64,000 nt of DNA from Burkholderiales bacterium (GTDB taxonomy: Bacteria > Pseudomonadota > Gammaproteobacteria > Burkholderiales > WYBJ01). Where the stretch lies: contig JADLAC010000009.1 of assembly GCA_020848435.1 (NCBI GenBank), positions 1 to 64,000 on the forward strand. Reading direction: 5' to 3'. The notes beneath the pieces were generated by a model, which was given only the letters and a program-made list of their open reading frames with translations, made no database searches and was not told the origin of the DNA. Position numbers and translations under genes: made by a program. Of the stretch, positions 1 through 7,723 are shown piece by piece. The stretch's first letter is position 1, and every line of letters begins with the position of its first letter.

Positions 1-86
1 CCACAACGCCCGCATGCTGCGTTGCTCGGCTTGCCAATATTCCCGATATTGGTCTGCACCGAGCGCCTTGCCTGCGGGCGTTGTGG
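1..86. repeat. Nested inverted repeat (large hairpin/cruciform)
   Basis: The outer arms CCACAACGCCCGCA (1-14) and TGCGGGCGTTGTGG (73-86) are perfect 14-base reverse complements. Inside are a second pair, GCTCGG and CCGAGC, and an inner pair, CCAATAT and ATATTGG, around a short loop. The three nested stems form one long hairpin. It lies downstream of the mtnA stop and could be a transcript-end structure or a dispersed intergenic repeat. It has no U-run, so it is not a classical intrinsic terminator. The left arm starts at the first base of the window, so the element may extend further left. Confidence 0.75.
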
Positions 87-190
87 GCACAACGCATCGC
101 GCGAAATCAAGTCCGACAGGCTCCTAGGAATCGAGGAAATCATTGGCGCGAGCGCCTTCCGTAGCGCTTGGCCGCGCAGGCTCGTGCTGC

Positions 191-278
191 TCAGCCTGAG
201 CGGCTAAGCAACCACGCGTGCGCGTCCGTGCACGCGTTCTTTTCCGAGTTCGGTTTTCAGCCCGAGCGGCTGAGCAAC
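191..278. repeat. 22-bp near-identical direct repeat copying the mtnA tail
   Basis: Bases 191-212 and 257-278 are the same 22-mer apart from two mismatches. On the minus strand both copies can be read as Leu-Leu-Ser-Arg-Ser-Gly-stop, which is the true C-terminus of mtnA at 257. The second copy lies 66 bases downstream of the stop. This looks like a small tandem duplication of the gene end. Apart from this repeat and the hairpin at 1-86, nothing else is seen in 1-256. Confidence 0.6.
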
Positions 279-1309
279 GCCGCAATGGACGCCCCGAACG
301 GGGGCCGGGCAACGCCGCGCTCGGTGATCAGCGCGCAGACCAGCTCCGCCGGCGTGATATCGAAGGCCGGATTGCGGGCTGCGACGCCGCTCGGCGCCCA
401 GGTGGCTTGCGCGAACCCGAGCACTTCCTTGGCGCAGCGTTCCTCGATCGGAATGCCGGCGCCGTCCGCGAGCGTGGCGTCGATGGTGGCAACCGGGCAA
501 GCCACGTAGAACGGGATGGCATGGCGTTGCGCGAGCACGGCCAGGGGATAGGTGCCGATCTTGTTCGCGACATCGCCGTTGGCCGCGACCCGGTCGGCGC
601 CGACGATGACCGCGTCGATCTGGCCAAGGCTCATAAGATATCCGGCCGCGCTGTCCGCAATCAGCGTCACGGCTATGCCGTCGCGTTGCAGCTCCCACGC
701 GGTAAGTCGCGCGCCTTGCAGGAACGGGCGCGTCTCGTCCGCGATCACCTCGATCTGCTTGCCCTGTTCGACCGCCGAGCGAATCACTCCCAAGGCTGTG
801 CCATGCCCGGTCGTCGCGAGCGCGCCGGCATTGCAGTGGGTCAGCACCCGGGCGCTCTGCGGAAGCAGGCTCGCGCCGAGCCGCCCTAGCTCGCGATTGG
901 CGGCGAGGTCCTCGGCCTGGATGCGCATGGCCTCGGCGAGCAGCTCCGGCGCCACGCTCGGCGCCGCCGCGGTGGCGAGCGCCCGCCAGCGCGCATGCAT
1001 GCGCTCGAGCGCCCAGCGCAGATTGACGGCTGTCGGCCGTGCAGCCGCCAGCAGGTCGAACGCCGGCAGCAGGTGCCCCTCCACCGCTTCGCCGCGCCGG
1101 GCGGCCTCCAAGGCGGCCAATGCGATACCGTAGGCCGCCGCACAGCCGATCGCCGGCGCGCCGCGCACGACCATGTCGCGAATGGCCGCGGCCACCTCGG
1201 CCGCGGAGCCGCAACGGACGTAATCCAGGCGTTGCGGCAGCACACGCTGGTCGATGAGCTCGAGCGCAACCTCGTTCCAGCGCAGCGTGGCGACGGCGGA
1301 TGTGCTCAT
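257..1309 (-). CDS. mtnA: S-methyl-5-thioribose-1-phosphate isomerase
   Basis: A 350-residue protein of the aldose-ketose isomerase branch of the eIF2B-like family, full family length. It converts 5-methylthioribose-1-phosphate to 5-methylthioribulose-1-phosphate in methylthioadenosine salvage. The family catalytic residues are visible: Cys159 in THCNAG and Asp239 in VGADRVAANGD, and the motif DETRP near 191 is also present. The ATG at 1309 directly follows the stop of the aldolase-SDR gene (stop 1310-1312, no gap), so the two are almost certainly co-transcribed and translationally coupled. No mtnB, mtnC or mtnD of the classical salvage pathway is in the window, which favours the DHAP-shunt type of route (inference). 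Confidence 0.95.
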   Translation of the reverse strand: MSTSAVATLRWNEVALELIDQRVLPQRLDYVRCGSAAEVAAAIRDMVVRGAPAIGCAAAYGIALAALEAARRGEAVEGHLLPAFDLLAAARPTAVNLRWALERMHARWRALATAAAPSVAPELLAEAMRIQAEDLAANRELGRLGASLLPQSARVLTHCNAGALATTGHGTALGVIRSAVEQGKQIEVIADETRPFLQGARLTAWELQRDGIAVTLIADSAAGYLMSLGQIDAVIVGADRVAANGDVANKIGTYPLAVLAQRHAIPFYVACPVATIDATLADGAGIPIEERCAKEVLGFAQATWAPSGVAARNPAFDITPAELVCALITERGVARPPFGASIAALLSRSG

Positions 1310-3283
1310 TCAAATGACCCTGTCGTTGCCGCCATCGATGGGCACCTGCGCGCCCGTGGTGCGCGAAAACGCCGGTCCGCACAGCGTGCAGACCAGCGTG
1401 GCCACGTCGCGGCTGGATATCTCGGCGTGCAGCAGGTTGCGTGTCTTGTATTGATCCACGCTGAGACCATAGGAAGCGGCGCGCGCGCGCAGCACCTGTT
1501 CGGTCCATAAGCCCGTATCGAACACCGCGTCGGGATGTACGACGTTGACGCGAATGGCGTCCTTGCCCCACTCCAGCGCCGCGACCCGCGCGAGCTGGGT
1601 CAGCGCGGCCTTCGACGCGGAGTATGCCGCCGCGCCTACACCCGGCGCCGCGACGTTCTTGGAGCCGACCACGACCACGCGGCCTCCCGCCGGCGCGGCT
1701 TGCAGCAGCGGATGGGCGAGCTTGAGCAGCGCCACATTGGCATCGACGTTGAGCGCCATCAGCGCGCGCCAGGCGTTCAGGTCCGCTTCGGCGAGCGGCG
1801 TGCCGGCAGGAAAAATGCCGGCATTGAGAATCAGCACATCGAGCCCGCCGAAGCGGCGCACGGCCTGTTCCAGTGCGTCTTCGACCGCCGCCGCGGAGGT
1901 GACGTCGCAGACGACTCCGTGGAAGTCGGGGCGTTGCTCCAACTGTGTCACGCTGTCCTTGAGGTCGAGCCCGACGACGGCAGCACCGCGCGCGAGCAGG
2001 GCGCTCACGCAGGCTCGGCCGATGCCGGAGGCGGCGCCGGTGACGAGCGCGACTTCACCGGCGAGCTCCGGCGGTCTGCCCGCGAGCGCGAGCTTGGCCT
2101 GCTCCAGGTCCCAATACTCGACATCGAAAACGTCGCGCGCGCTCAGTGCCCGATAGCCGCCCAATGCGCTCGAGCGCAAGATCACATCGATCGTATGCTC
2201 GTAGATCTCCAGGGCAATCGCGGCATCCTTGGCGCTGCGCCCGGCGGCGCACAGCCCGAGCTCGGCGTCGAGAACGACCCGCGGTGCGGGGTCGAGCATG
2301 ATCTTCTCGGCCGCGCTGGACTTCGCATGGCGCCCGAAATAGCGCCGGTATTCGCGCGCATACGCCTCGACATCGCGCCCGATCATCGCAATGCGCTTGG
2401 TGCGGATACTGTGATCCGGGGTCGCCGGACCCTGGGTCGCGAGGGTCGCGACGTCGTCGCGGCGACAGAATGCCAGCGCCGCAGCGCTCTGCCGGGTTTG
2501 CAGGATCATGGCCGAGCCGGCGTGGCGCGAGATCTCGCGGCGCAAGCGCGCGATGTCGACCCGCAACAGCGCTGCCGCCGTGCGCGGGCGCGGCCGCGGC
2601 AGCGACCACGCCTTGGAGCGCTTGAGATAGCGCTCGGCCCGATCGACCAGCGCGATCATGCGCTCGTACGATTCGCGGGCCGAATCGGCGAAGGAAAAGA
2701 CGCCGTGGCCCATCAGGATCATGCCGGCGGTGCGCGCATTGCGCTGGCGCGGGAATTCGGCGGCGCACAGCTTGGCCAGATCGAATCCGGGCATCACGTA
2801 GGGCACGATCACGGCGTCGTCCCCGTAGAGATCTTCGATCCGGCTGCGGCCATCGCCGGTGTTCGTGATCGCCAGCACCGCATCGGCGTGCGTATGATCG
2901 ACGTAGCGGTAGGGCAGGATGGCGTGAAGTATCGATTCCACCGACGGCGACGGGGCGCTCGCGCGCAGCCGCTGCGACTGCAGCTCGTTCACCATCTCCG
3001 GATCCGACAACCGCGCGAGCTTGGACAAGCGCACCAGATAATCGAGCCGCAGCGGCGTGAATCCCGCCGCTTCGATGGTAGCGAGATCCCAGCCGCTGCC
3101 CTTGACGAAGAGCACGTCGTCTTCGTCGCCGAGCACATTACGCTCGCGCAGCTTGACGGACGTATTGCCGCCGCCGTGCAAGACGAGGGTGCGATCGGCG
3201 CCGAGCAAGCGGGACGTATATGCCCGCAATGCCAAGGGGCTCGGGTGACGCGCAGCATCTTGATCGGACCAGAGGCTCTTCAT
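1310..3283 (-). CDS. Bifunctional class II aldolase / short-chain dehydrogenase
   Basis: A 657-residue fusion. The N-terminal half is a class II (metal-dependent) aldolase/epimerase domain: a HGGGNTSVK phosphate loop near 36-44, metal ligands His130 and His132 in DHTHAD, and a third histidine in MGHGV near 193. From about residue 410 comes a complete NAD(P)-dependent SDR domain with TGAASGIG, the NAG motif in LILNAGIF, and the catalytic Ser and YSASK. The architecture is that of the RhaEW/YuxG family (rhamnulose-1-phosphate aldolase fused to lactaldehyde dehydrogenase). Because it abuts mtnA without a gap, the likely substrate here is 5-methylthioribulose-1-phosphate or 5-deoxyribulose-1-phosphate rather than rhamnulose-1-phosphate. 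That substrate is inference; the domain calls are firm. Confidence 0.9.
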   Translation of the reverse strand: MKSLWSDQDAARHPSPLALRAYTSRLLGADRTLVLHGGGNTSVKLRERNVLGDEDDVLFVKGSGWDLATIEAAGFTPLRLDYLVRLSKLARLSDPEMVNELQSQRLRASAPSPSVESILHAILPYRYVDHTHADAVLAITNTGDGRSRIEDLYGDDAVIVPYVMPGFDLAKLCAAEFPRQRNARTAGMILMGHGVFSFADSARESYERMIALVDRAERYLKRSKAWSLPRPRPRTAAALLRVDIARLRREISRHAGSAMILQTRQSAAALAFCRRDDVATLATQGPATPDHSIRTKRIAMIGRDVEAYAREYRRYFGRHAKSSAAEKIMLDPAPRVVLDAELGLCAAGRSAKDAAIALEIYEHTIDVILRSSALGGYRALSARDVFDVEYWDLEQAKLALAGRPPELAGEVALVTGAASGIGRACVSALLARGAAVVGLDLKDSVTQLEQRPDFHGVVCDVTSAAAVEDALEQAVRRFGGLDVLILNAGIFPAGTPLAEADLNAWRALMALNVDANVALLKLAHPLLQAAPAGGRVVVVGSKNVAAPGVGAAAYSASKAALTQLARVAALEWGKDAIRVNVVHPDAVFDTGLWTEQVLRARAASYGLSVDQYKTRNLLHAEISSRDVATLVCTLCGPAFSRTTGAQVPIDGGNDRVI

Positions 3284-3322
3284 CGCCGAGATGCGGCTTG
3301 CGTTGCGTTGATACGAATCGGC

Positions 3323-4135
3323 CTACGCGCCGGAGGCGGCCGTGGCCTGCAACCCGGGCCACTGCACGTCGGGGTCGAGGCGGAAGCTGAGCGAGGTTGC
3401 GCCTTCGGGCACGCCGAAGCGGCCGAAACGATGCTCGGCGATGCTGACCATGCCGCTTGCATCGATGGCGATGATGGTCGAGGCCCGTGTGCCATAGCTT
3501 TCCGCCGCGATGAACGGCGGCGAGAGCACGCGCTCCGCGGCCAATCCCACTCCGGTGTCGGGCAAGTCCTCATCGGGCGGCAGCCGGCGTTCGGCAAGCG
3601 CCGCGAGCAGCACGCTCGCCGGGTCGGTGGCGCTGTCCGGCAAGCTGCGCAGGGCTGCCTTGCCCATTTCGACCTTCGGCCAGGGCGTGTTCAGCAGGTG
3701 ATTCGACAGACCATGGATTCCCGCCGGCACCTGTTCGCACTGCGCGTTGCGATTCGAGCAGTAGAAGACGTCTTCGCCTGCCCCTAGCAGCAAGTTGAAA
3801 CCGTTGTAGATATGCGCGCGCGGTTCCAGTTGCTCGACATAACGCTCGGGCGGAACGTCGCCGATGAGATAGTCGGAAACCAGGCGCCCGCGCGAGGGTG
3901 CGGATGCCCGATAGGTCCCGGCTTGGCGGAAGTTGGTCAGCGCGGCCCAGCGGCCTCGGCGCGTAATGCCGAGCCACGTGCCGCCACCTTCCAAATCCTT
4001 GCCGGCAGCGACCTGCGCTGCTTCCGGCCAGAACGCGAACGGGGCCGTGGGCCGGCCATACGACTCGTCCCGGTTGGCCGCGATGATGAGGCGATAGCCG
4101 GGATGCGTGCCCAGTGAGAACAGGATCAGGCACAC
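3323..4135 (-). CDS. NRDE (TANGO2-type) family protein
   Basis: The open frame runs further upstream, but the family start is the GTG at 4135, giving a 270-residue protein beginning Met-Cys-Leu-Ile. Cys2 is the conserved residue exposed after Met removal, as in N-terminal-nucleophile-like folds. The family name motif AANRDES is at 19-25, and TWLG and LTNFR follow as expected. Eukaryotic relatives (TANGO2/HRG-9) have been linked to heme handling; bacterial function is not settled. The start is 4 bases after the ygfZ stop and the aldolase gene follows 39 bases later, so it sits inside an apparent four-gene operon. Confidence 0.88.
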   Translation of the reverse strand: MCLILFSLGTHPGYRLIIAANRDESYGRPTAPFAFWPEAAQVAAGKDLEGGGTWLGITRRGRWAALTNFRQAGTYRASAPSRGRLVSDYLIGDVPPERYVEQLEPRAHIYNGFNLLLGAGEDVFYCSNRNAQCEQVPAGIHGLSNHLLNTPWPKVEMGKAALRSLPDSATDPASVLLAALAERRLPPDEDLPDTGVGLAAERVLSPPFIAAESYGTRASTIIAIDASGMVSIAEHRFGRFGVPEGATSLSFRLDPDVQWPGLQATAASGA

Positions 4136-4139
4136 GGTT

Positions 4140-5189
4140 CTAGAGCGGCACCGGAACGGGGTAGGGGAGCGCGCTGCGCTCGAGCGCCGGCCCGTGAGGG
4201 TGACCGATATGCAGGTCGGCGCGCTGCGCCAGCTCGAGATGCAGGCAGGCGAGGACGTCGTATCCCCCCGCCGGCGCGGCAGCCGCGGCCACGATCGAGC
4301 CGATCGCCTGATCCGGTGCATTGGCATCGAACACGTCTTCGCCGACCCGCACCGGCATCTCGCCATGGCTATGGCCGAGCACCGTGCGCCGCTTGATTTC
4401 GCCGCGATACTGGGTCCGGGCGACGATCTCCTGTCCCGGATAACAGCCCTTGTCGAAACTGATCCCCCCCACGAGGTCCAGGTTGAGCATCTGCGGCACG
4501 AACTTGTCCTGCGTTTCGGGCACGATGTCGGCGATCCCGCTGCGCACCGACAGCCATTGCCAGGGCGCCGGCCCGGCCGGTTTCGCGCCGGCCGCGCTCA
4601 GCCGTTCCCACACCGAAATGGCCGCCTCGGTGCGCCCGTAGAGCAGCTCGTAGCGCGCGAGCGGCAAGCGCAGCACGAAGCTGGGCTGCATGGCCGCGGC
4701 CTCGTCGCTGGTGGACACGGCGAATTCCTCTCCAGGCAGCGCGAATCCCGAGCGCGCGAGCAGGCTTTGCGCCTGCGGCCCGCCGACGCCGATCCTGACG
4801 TAACGCTCCGAGACGTTGGCGGCTTTCACCTTGGCGCGCAGGATATACAAGGACAGCCGCCGAACGATGCCATCGGCGATGGAGGCGGGCAGCTGGGCAA
4901 GGAACCCGGCATCGGTGCGCCACAGCAGCAGCGCGCCGAGCGCACGTCCTTTGGGCGTGTTGTACGCCGCAAGCTGAATGCGGCCGGGAGCGAGGGCCTG
5001 CACGTCGTTACTGAGCTGCCCGTGGAGGAAGCTTGCGGCATCCGGGCCGGCGAACTCGGCCAAGCCGAGCCACGACAGGTCGCAGATGAAGCAGCCTTCG
5101 CGGGCGTACTCGAGGCCCCTCGGTCCGCTGCCGTGCGCACCGGGGTCCGCGCCCGCGTGGTGCAGGAATTGGGCCCACTGCTCGTTCAT
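4140..5189 (-). CDS. ygfZ: Folate-binding tRNA-modifying / Fe-S maintenance protein YgfZ
   Basis: A 349-residue GcvT-like (aminomethyltransferase fold) protein. The family signature KGCYPGQE lies at 247-254, with the essential Cys249. YgfZ/IBA57 proteins support a subset of [4Fe-4S] enzymes such as MiaB in a folate-dependent way. A GTG at 5204 would add five residues; I chose the ATG at 5189 because CAGG lies at a suitable distance in front of it and family members start here. It is the first gene of a minus-strand operon with the NRDE gene, the aldolase-SDR and mtnA. Confidence 0.93.
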   Translation of the reverse strand: MNEQWAQFLHHAGADPGAHGSGPRGLEYAREGCFICDLSWLGLAEFAGPDAASFLHGQLSNDVQALAPGRIQLAAYNTPKGRALGALLLWRTDAGFLAQLPASIADGIVRRLSLYILRAKVKAANVSERYVRIGVGGPQAQSLLARSGFALPGEEFAVSTSDEAAAMQPSFVLRLPLARYELLYGRTEAAISVWERLSAAGAKPAGPAPWQWLSVRSGIADIVPETQDKFVPQMLNLDLVGGISFDKGCYPGQEIVARTQYRGEIKRRTVLGHSHGEMPVRVGEDVFDANAPDQAIGSIVAAAAAPAGGYDVLACLHLELAQRADLHIGHPHGPALERSALPYPVPVPL

Positions 5190-5537
5190 CGCACTGCCTG
5201 TCACCCCTGGAATGTGCCGGCGTCCCCGGCCGATTCAAGATCCCGGGTGCCGCCGCATCGGCCGGGGATTATACGCCGGGGGATATAGGTCTTCGGTGCC
5301 AAGAGCGCCCGCGCAACGACTGACAGCTCGCATCCAGCCGCGAGTGCTTCCCATGCCGGGCGAGCGCCTACCGGCGGCAACGCGCTTGGATGCCGTTTGC
5401 TGGATCGTCACAATGCCGGATCGTCAATAGTCCTTCGGACAGGGCTACCCAGCTGGCGTGAGCGCCGATATGCTATAGCAATACTCGCCGACCTGAAGGG
5501 AGGTCCGGACCCGACCGGACAGGTCCGAGCCGTGCCG
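5190..5537. other. Divergent intergenic region ygfZ / exporter
   Basis: These 348 bases separate divergently transcribed units. On the minus strand a consensus -10 hexamer TATAAT (5268-5273) lies about 75 bases upstream of ygfZ, without a good -35. The exporter frame stays open leftwards to a TTG at 5397, but no good ribosome binding site supports an early start. A strong-looking GGGAGGT near 5500 has no start codon at the right distance. I see no other gene here. Confidence 0.5.
5268..5273 (-). promoter_or_regulatory. -10 hexamer for the ygfZ operon
   Basis: A perfect TATAAT on the minus strand, about 75 bases before the ygfZ ATG. No TTGACA-like element at 16-18 bases, so this is only a partial promoter match. 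Confidence 0.4.
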
Positions 5538-7658
5538 ATGTCCGCCCTGCGCCTGGCGATTACGCCGGAATCCTTTCTCTGGTCGCTCGAATCGATCAGC
5601 AGGGAGCTGCGCTTGCCGTTTTCCCGCGCTCTCGCGAGGCGCAGTTTTCCGCCGCCGTACGATTTGTCGAGTTTGCAGCGGGCAGCCCATGACATGGGCG
5701 CACGCACCGAGCTGGTCGCGTTGTCGTGGGAAGAGCTGGGCCAGAACCCGTCGGCCTGGTGGGTGCTGATCCGCGATCCGGCGCCGGAAGACGCCGCCGC
5801 CGACCCGCGGCCCGCCGGGGGCGCCGCGCACCGCTTCGTACGCATCGCCGCGGTGGAGAAAGAGCGCGTGATGCTCGCCGAAGCGGCTGCCGCCGAGGCA
5901 ACGGCTTTGCCGCTACAGCGCTTCGTGCAGGTCTACACGGGTTACGCGCTTCGGACCGTGGCGGGCAAGCCGCGTCATGACGATAGCGAGCCGGATGCCG
6001 GCGGCATGCCGAAGTTCGGCTTGCGCTGGTTCGCGCGCGAGCTGCTGCGTTACCGCTCGATCTGGCGCGATGTCGTATTGGCATCGATCGCGATTCAGCT
6101 CCTGGCCCTGGCGGTCCCGGTGCTGACCCAGATCATCATCGACAAGGTCATCACCCATCGCACGCTCAATACCCTGGTCGTCGTCGGCGCGGCACTGGTG
6201 GTGATCGCGGCGTTCTCGGCGGCATTGGCCTGGGTCCGGCAGTATCTCATTCTGCATACGGGCACGCGCATCGATGCCGTGCTGGCGGGCGACGTATTCG
6301 AGCACTTGTTGCGGCTGCCCGCGCGCTATTTCGAGCAGCGATCGACTGGCGTGCTGGTAGCGCGCATGCACGGCGTGGAAACGATTCGGGAGTTCATCAC
6401 CGGCGCGACACTCACGTTGCTGCTCGACTTGCCGTTCATGTGCCTGTTCGCCGCGGTGATGTTCTATTACAGCCCCGTGCTGACGGCCATCGCGCTCGGC
6501 ATGCTGGGCGTGCTCGCGTGCCTGAGTCTTGCCGTGACGCCGGTGCTGCGCGGGCGCATCGATGCGCAGTTCCTGGCCGGGGCCCGCCACCAGGCGTTCG
6601 TCACCGAGCGCGTGGCGGCGATCGAAACCGTCAAGTCCCTGCAAATGGAGCCGGCGCTGACGCGGCGGTTCGAAACCTTGCTCGGTCGCTACCTCGAAGC
6701 AGGCCTGGGCGCGCGCCAGCTCGCAAACAGCTTTCAAGCCGGCGCACAGTTGCTCGAGCAGTTGCTCGCGGTCGCGGTGCTTTGCGTGGGTGCTTGGCTG
6801 GTGATCGAAGGCGCCGGCTTGACCATCGGCGGCTTGATCGCATTCCAGATGTTCGCCACGCGCCTGACAGGACCGATGCTCAAGATCGCGTCCTTGTGGC
6901 AGGAATTCCAGCAAGTGCATATCGCCGTGCGCCGGCTGGCCGACATCATGGATGTGCCGCGCGAGTTGTGGCGGCTCAATCCGGCGCGCACGGCGAGCGG
7001 CCATGGCGCGCTCGAATGCAAGGATCTGGGGTTTCGTTATCCCGGCCGTGGATGGCTGCTGCGCCACTTGTCGTTCTCCTTGCGCCCTGGGGAATGCGTG
7101 GCGTTGATCGGTCCCTCGGGCAGCGGCAAGAGCACGCTCGCGCGCCTGCTGCTCGGTTTCCAACCGCCGTCGGAGGGCGCGATCATGCTCGACGGCGTCG
7201 ACACCGCCCACCTGGCCGCGAACGAGCTGCGGAGCTATTTCGGCGTCGTCCCGCAGGAAACACGCCTGTTCACCGGCACGGTGCTCGATAACCTGCTCGA
7301 TGCCGATCCAAGCGCGAGCTTGGCGGATGCCGCGCAGGCGTGCAGGTCGGCGCAGCTTCACGATCTCATTCAGACCTTGCCCGAGGGCTATCTCACGCGT
7401 ATCGGCGAGAACGGCATCGGCCTCTCGGGGGGGCAAAAGCAACGCCTCGCCATTGCGCGCGCCCTGCTCAAACAACCGCGGGTGCTGGTTTTCGACGAGG
7501 TGACGTCGAGCCTGGACCCGCAGCTCAGCGCTGCCATCGCGCAGACCGTGAACGGGCTGCGCGGGAAGGTGTCGGTGCTGTTCGTGGCGCATGCGCTGCC
7601 ACCTGGGCTGAGCTGCGACAGCGTGGTGACGATAGGCGCGGCGGAAGGCTGGTCGTGA
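5538..7658 (+). CDS. Type I secretion ABC exporter (HlyB/LapB type)
   Basis: A 706-residue transporter half-molecule from the ATG at 5538 (the frame extends to a TTG at 5397). Residues 1 to about 175 correspond to the C39-peptidase-like domain of HlyB-type exporters. No cysteine is present there, so it must be a non-cleaving docking domain that recognises the unfolded substrate. Hydrophobic segments of the ABC membrane domain run from about residue 183 to 460. The ATPase domain has Walker A GPSGSGKST (about 525), signature LSGGQ (about 629) and Walker B VLVFDEV (about 649). The HlyD adaptor follows 65 bases downstream. No RTX-type substrate and no TolC gene lie in the window, so the cargo is unknown. 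Confidence 0.9.
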   Translation: MSALRLAITPESFLWSLESISRELRLPFSRALARRSFPPPYDLSSLQRAAHDMGARTELVALSWEELGQNPSAWWVLIRDPAPEDAAADPRPAGGAAHRFVRIAAVEKERVMLAEAAAAEATALPLQRFVQVYTGYALRTVAGKPRHDDSEPDAGGMPKFGLRWFARELLRYRSIWRDVVLASIAIQLLALAVPVLTQIIIDKVITHRTLNTLVVVGAALVVIAAFSAALAWVRQYLILHTGTRIDAVLAGDVFEHLLRLPARYFEQRSTGVLVARMHGVETIREFITGATLTLLLDLPFMCLFAAVMFYYSPVLTAIALGMLGVLACLSLAVTPVLRGRIDAQFLAGARHQAFVTERVAAIETVKSLQMEPALTRRFETLLGRYLEAGLGARQLANSFQAGAQLLEQLLAVAVLCVGAWLVIEGAGLTIGGLIAFQMFATRLTGPMLKIASLWQEFQQVHIAVRRLADIMDVPRELWRLNPARTASGHGALECKDLGFRYPGRGWLLRHLSFSLRPGECVALIGPSGSGKSTLARLLLGFQPPSEGAIMLDGVDTAHLAANELRSYFGVVPQETRLFTGTVLDNLLDADPSASLADAAQACRSAQLHDLIQTLPEGYLTRIGENGIGLSGGQKQRLAIARALLKQPRVLVFDEVTSSLDPQLSAAIAQTVNGLRGKVSVLFVAHALPPGLSCDSVVTIGAAEGWS

Positions 7659-7723
7659 CGATAAGATTGCCCGGACACGACGACGCAATACACATCCCTG
7701 ATCGAGCGCATAGATAGACAGCC

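Noticed and set aside
22..207. Short ORF in the left-end repeat
   Set aside because: It overlaps the nested inverted repeat and has no ribosome binding site or recognisable content.
1535..3787. 750-codon open frame on the plus strand opposite the aldolase-SDR gene
   Set aside because: Arg/Gly-rich antisense shadow typical of GC-rich coding DNA; the opposite strand has complete aldolase and SDR motifs.
5397..5537. Upstream TTG start for the exporter adding 47 residues
   Set aside because: TTG without ribosome binding site; the extra residues do not resemble the start of C39-like domains.
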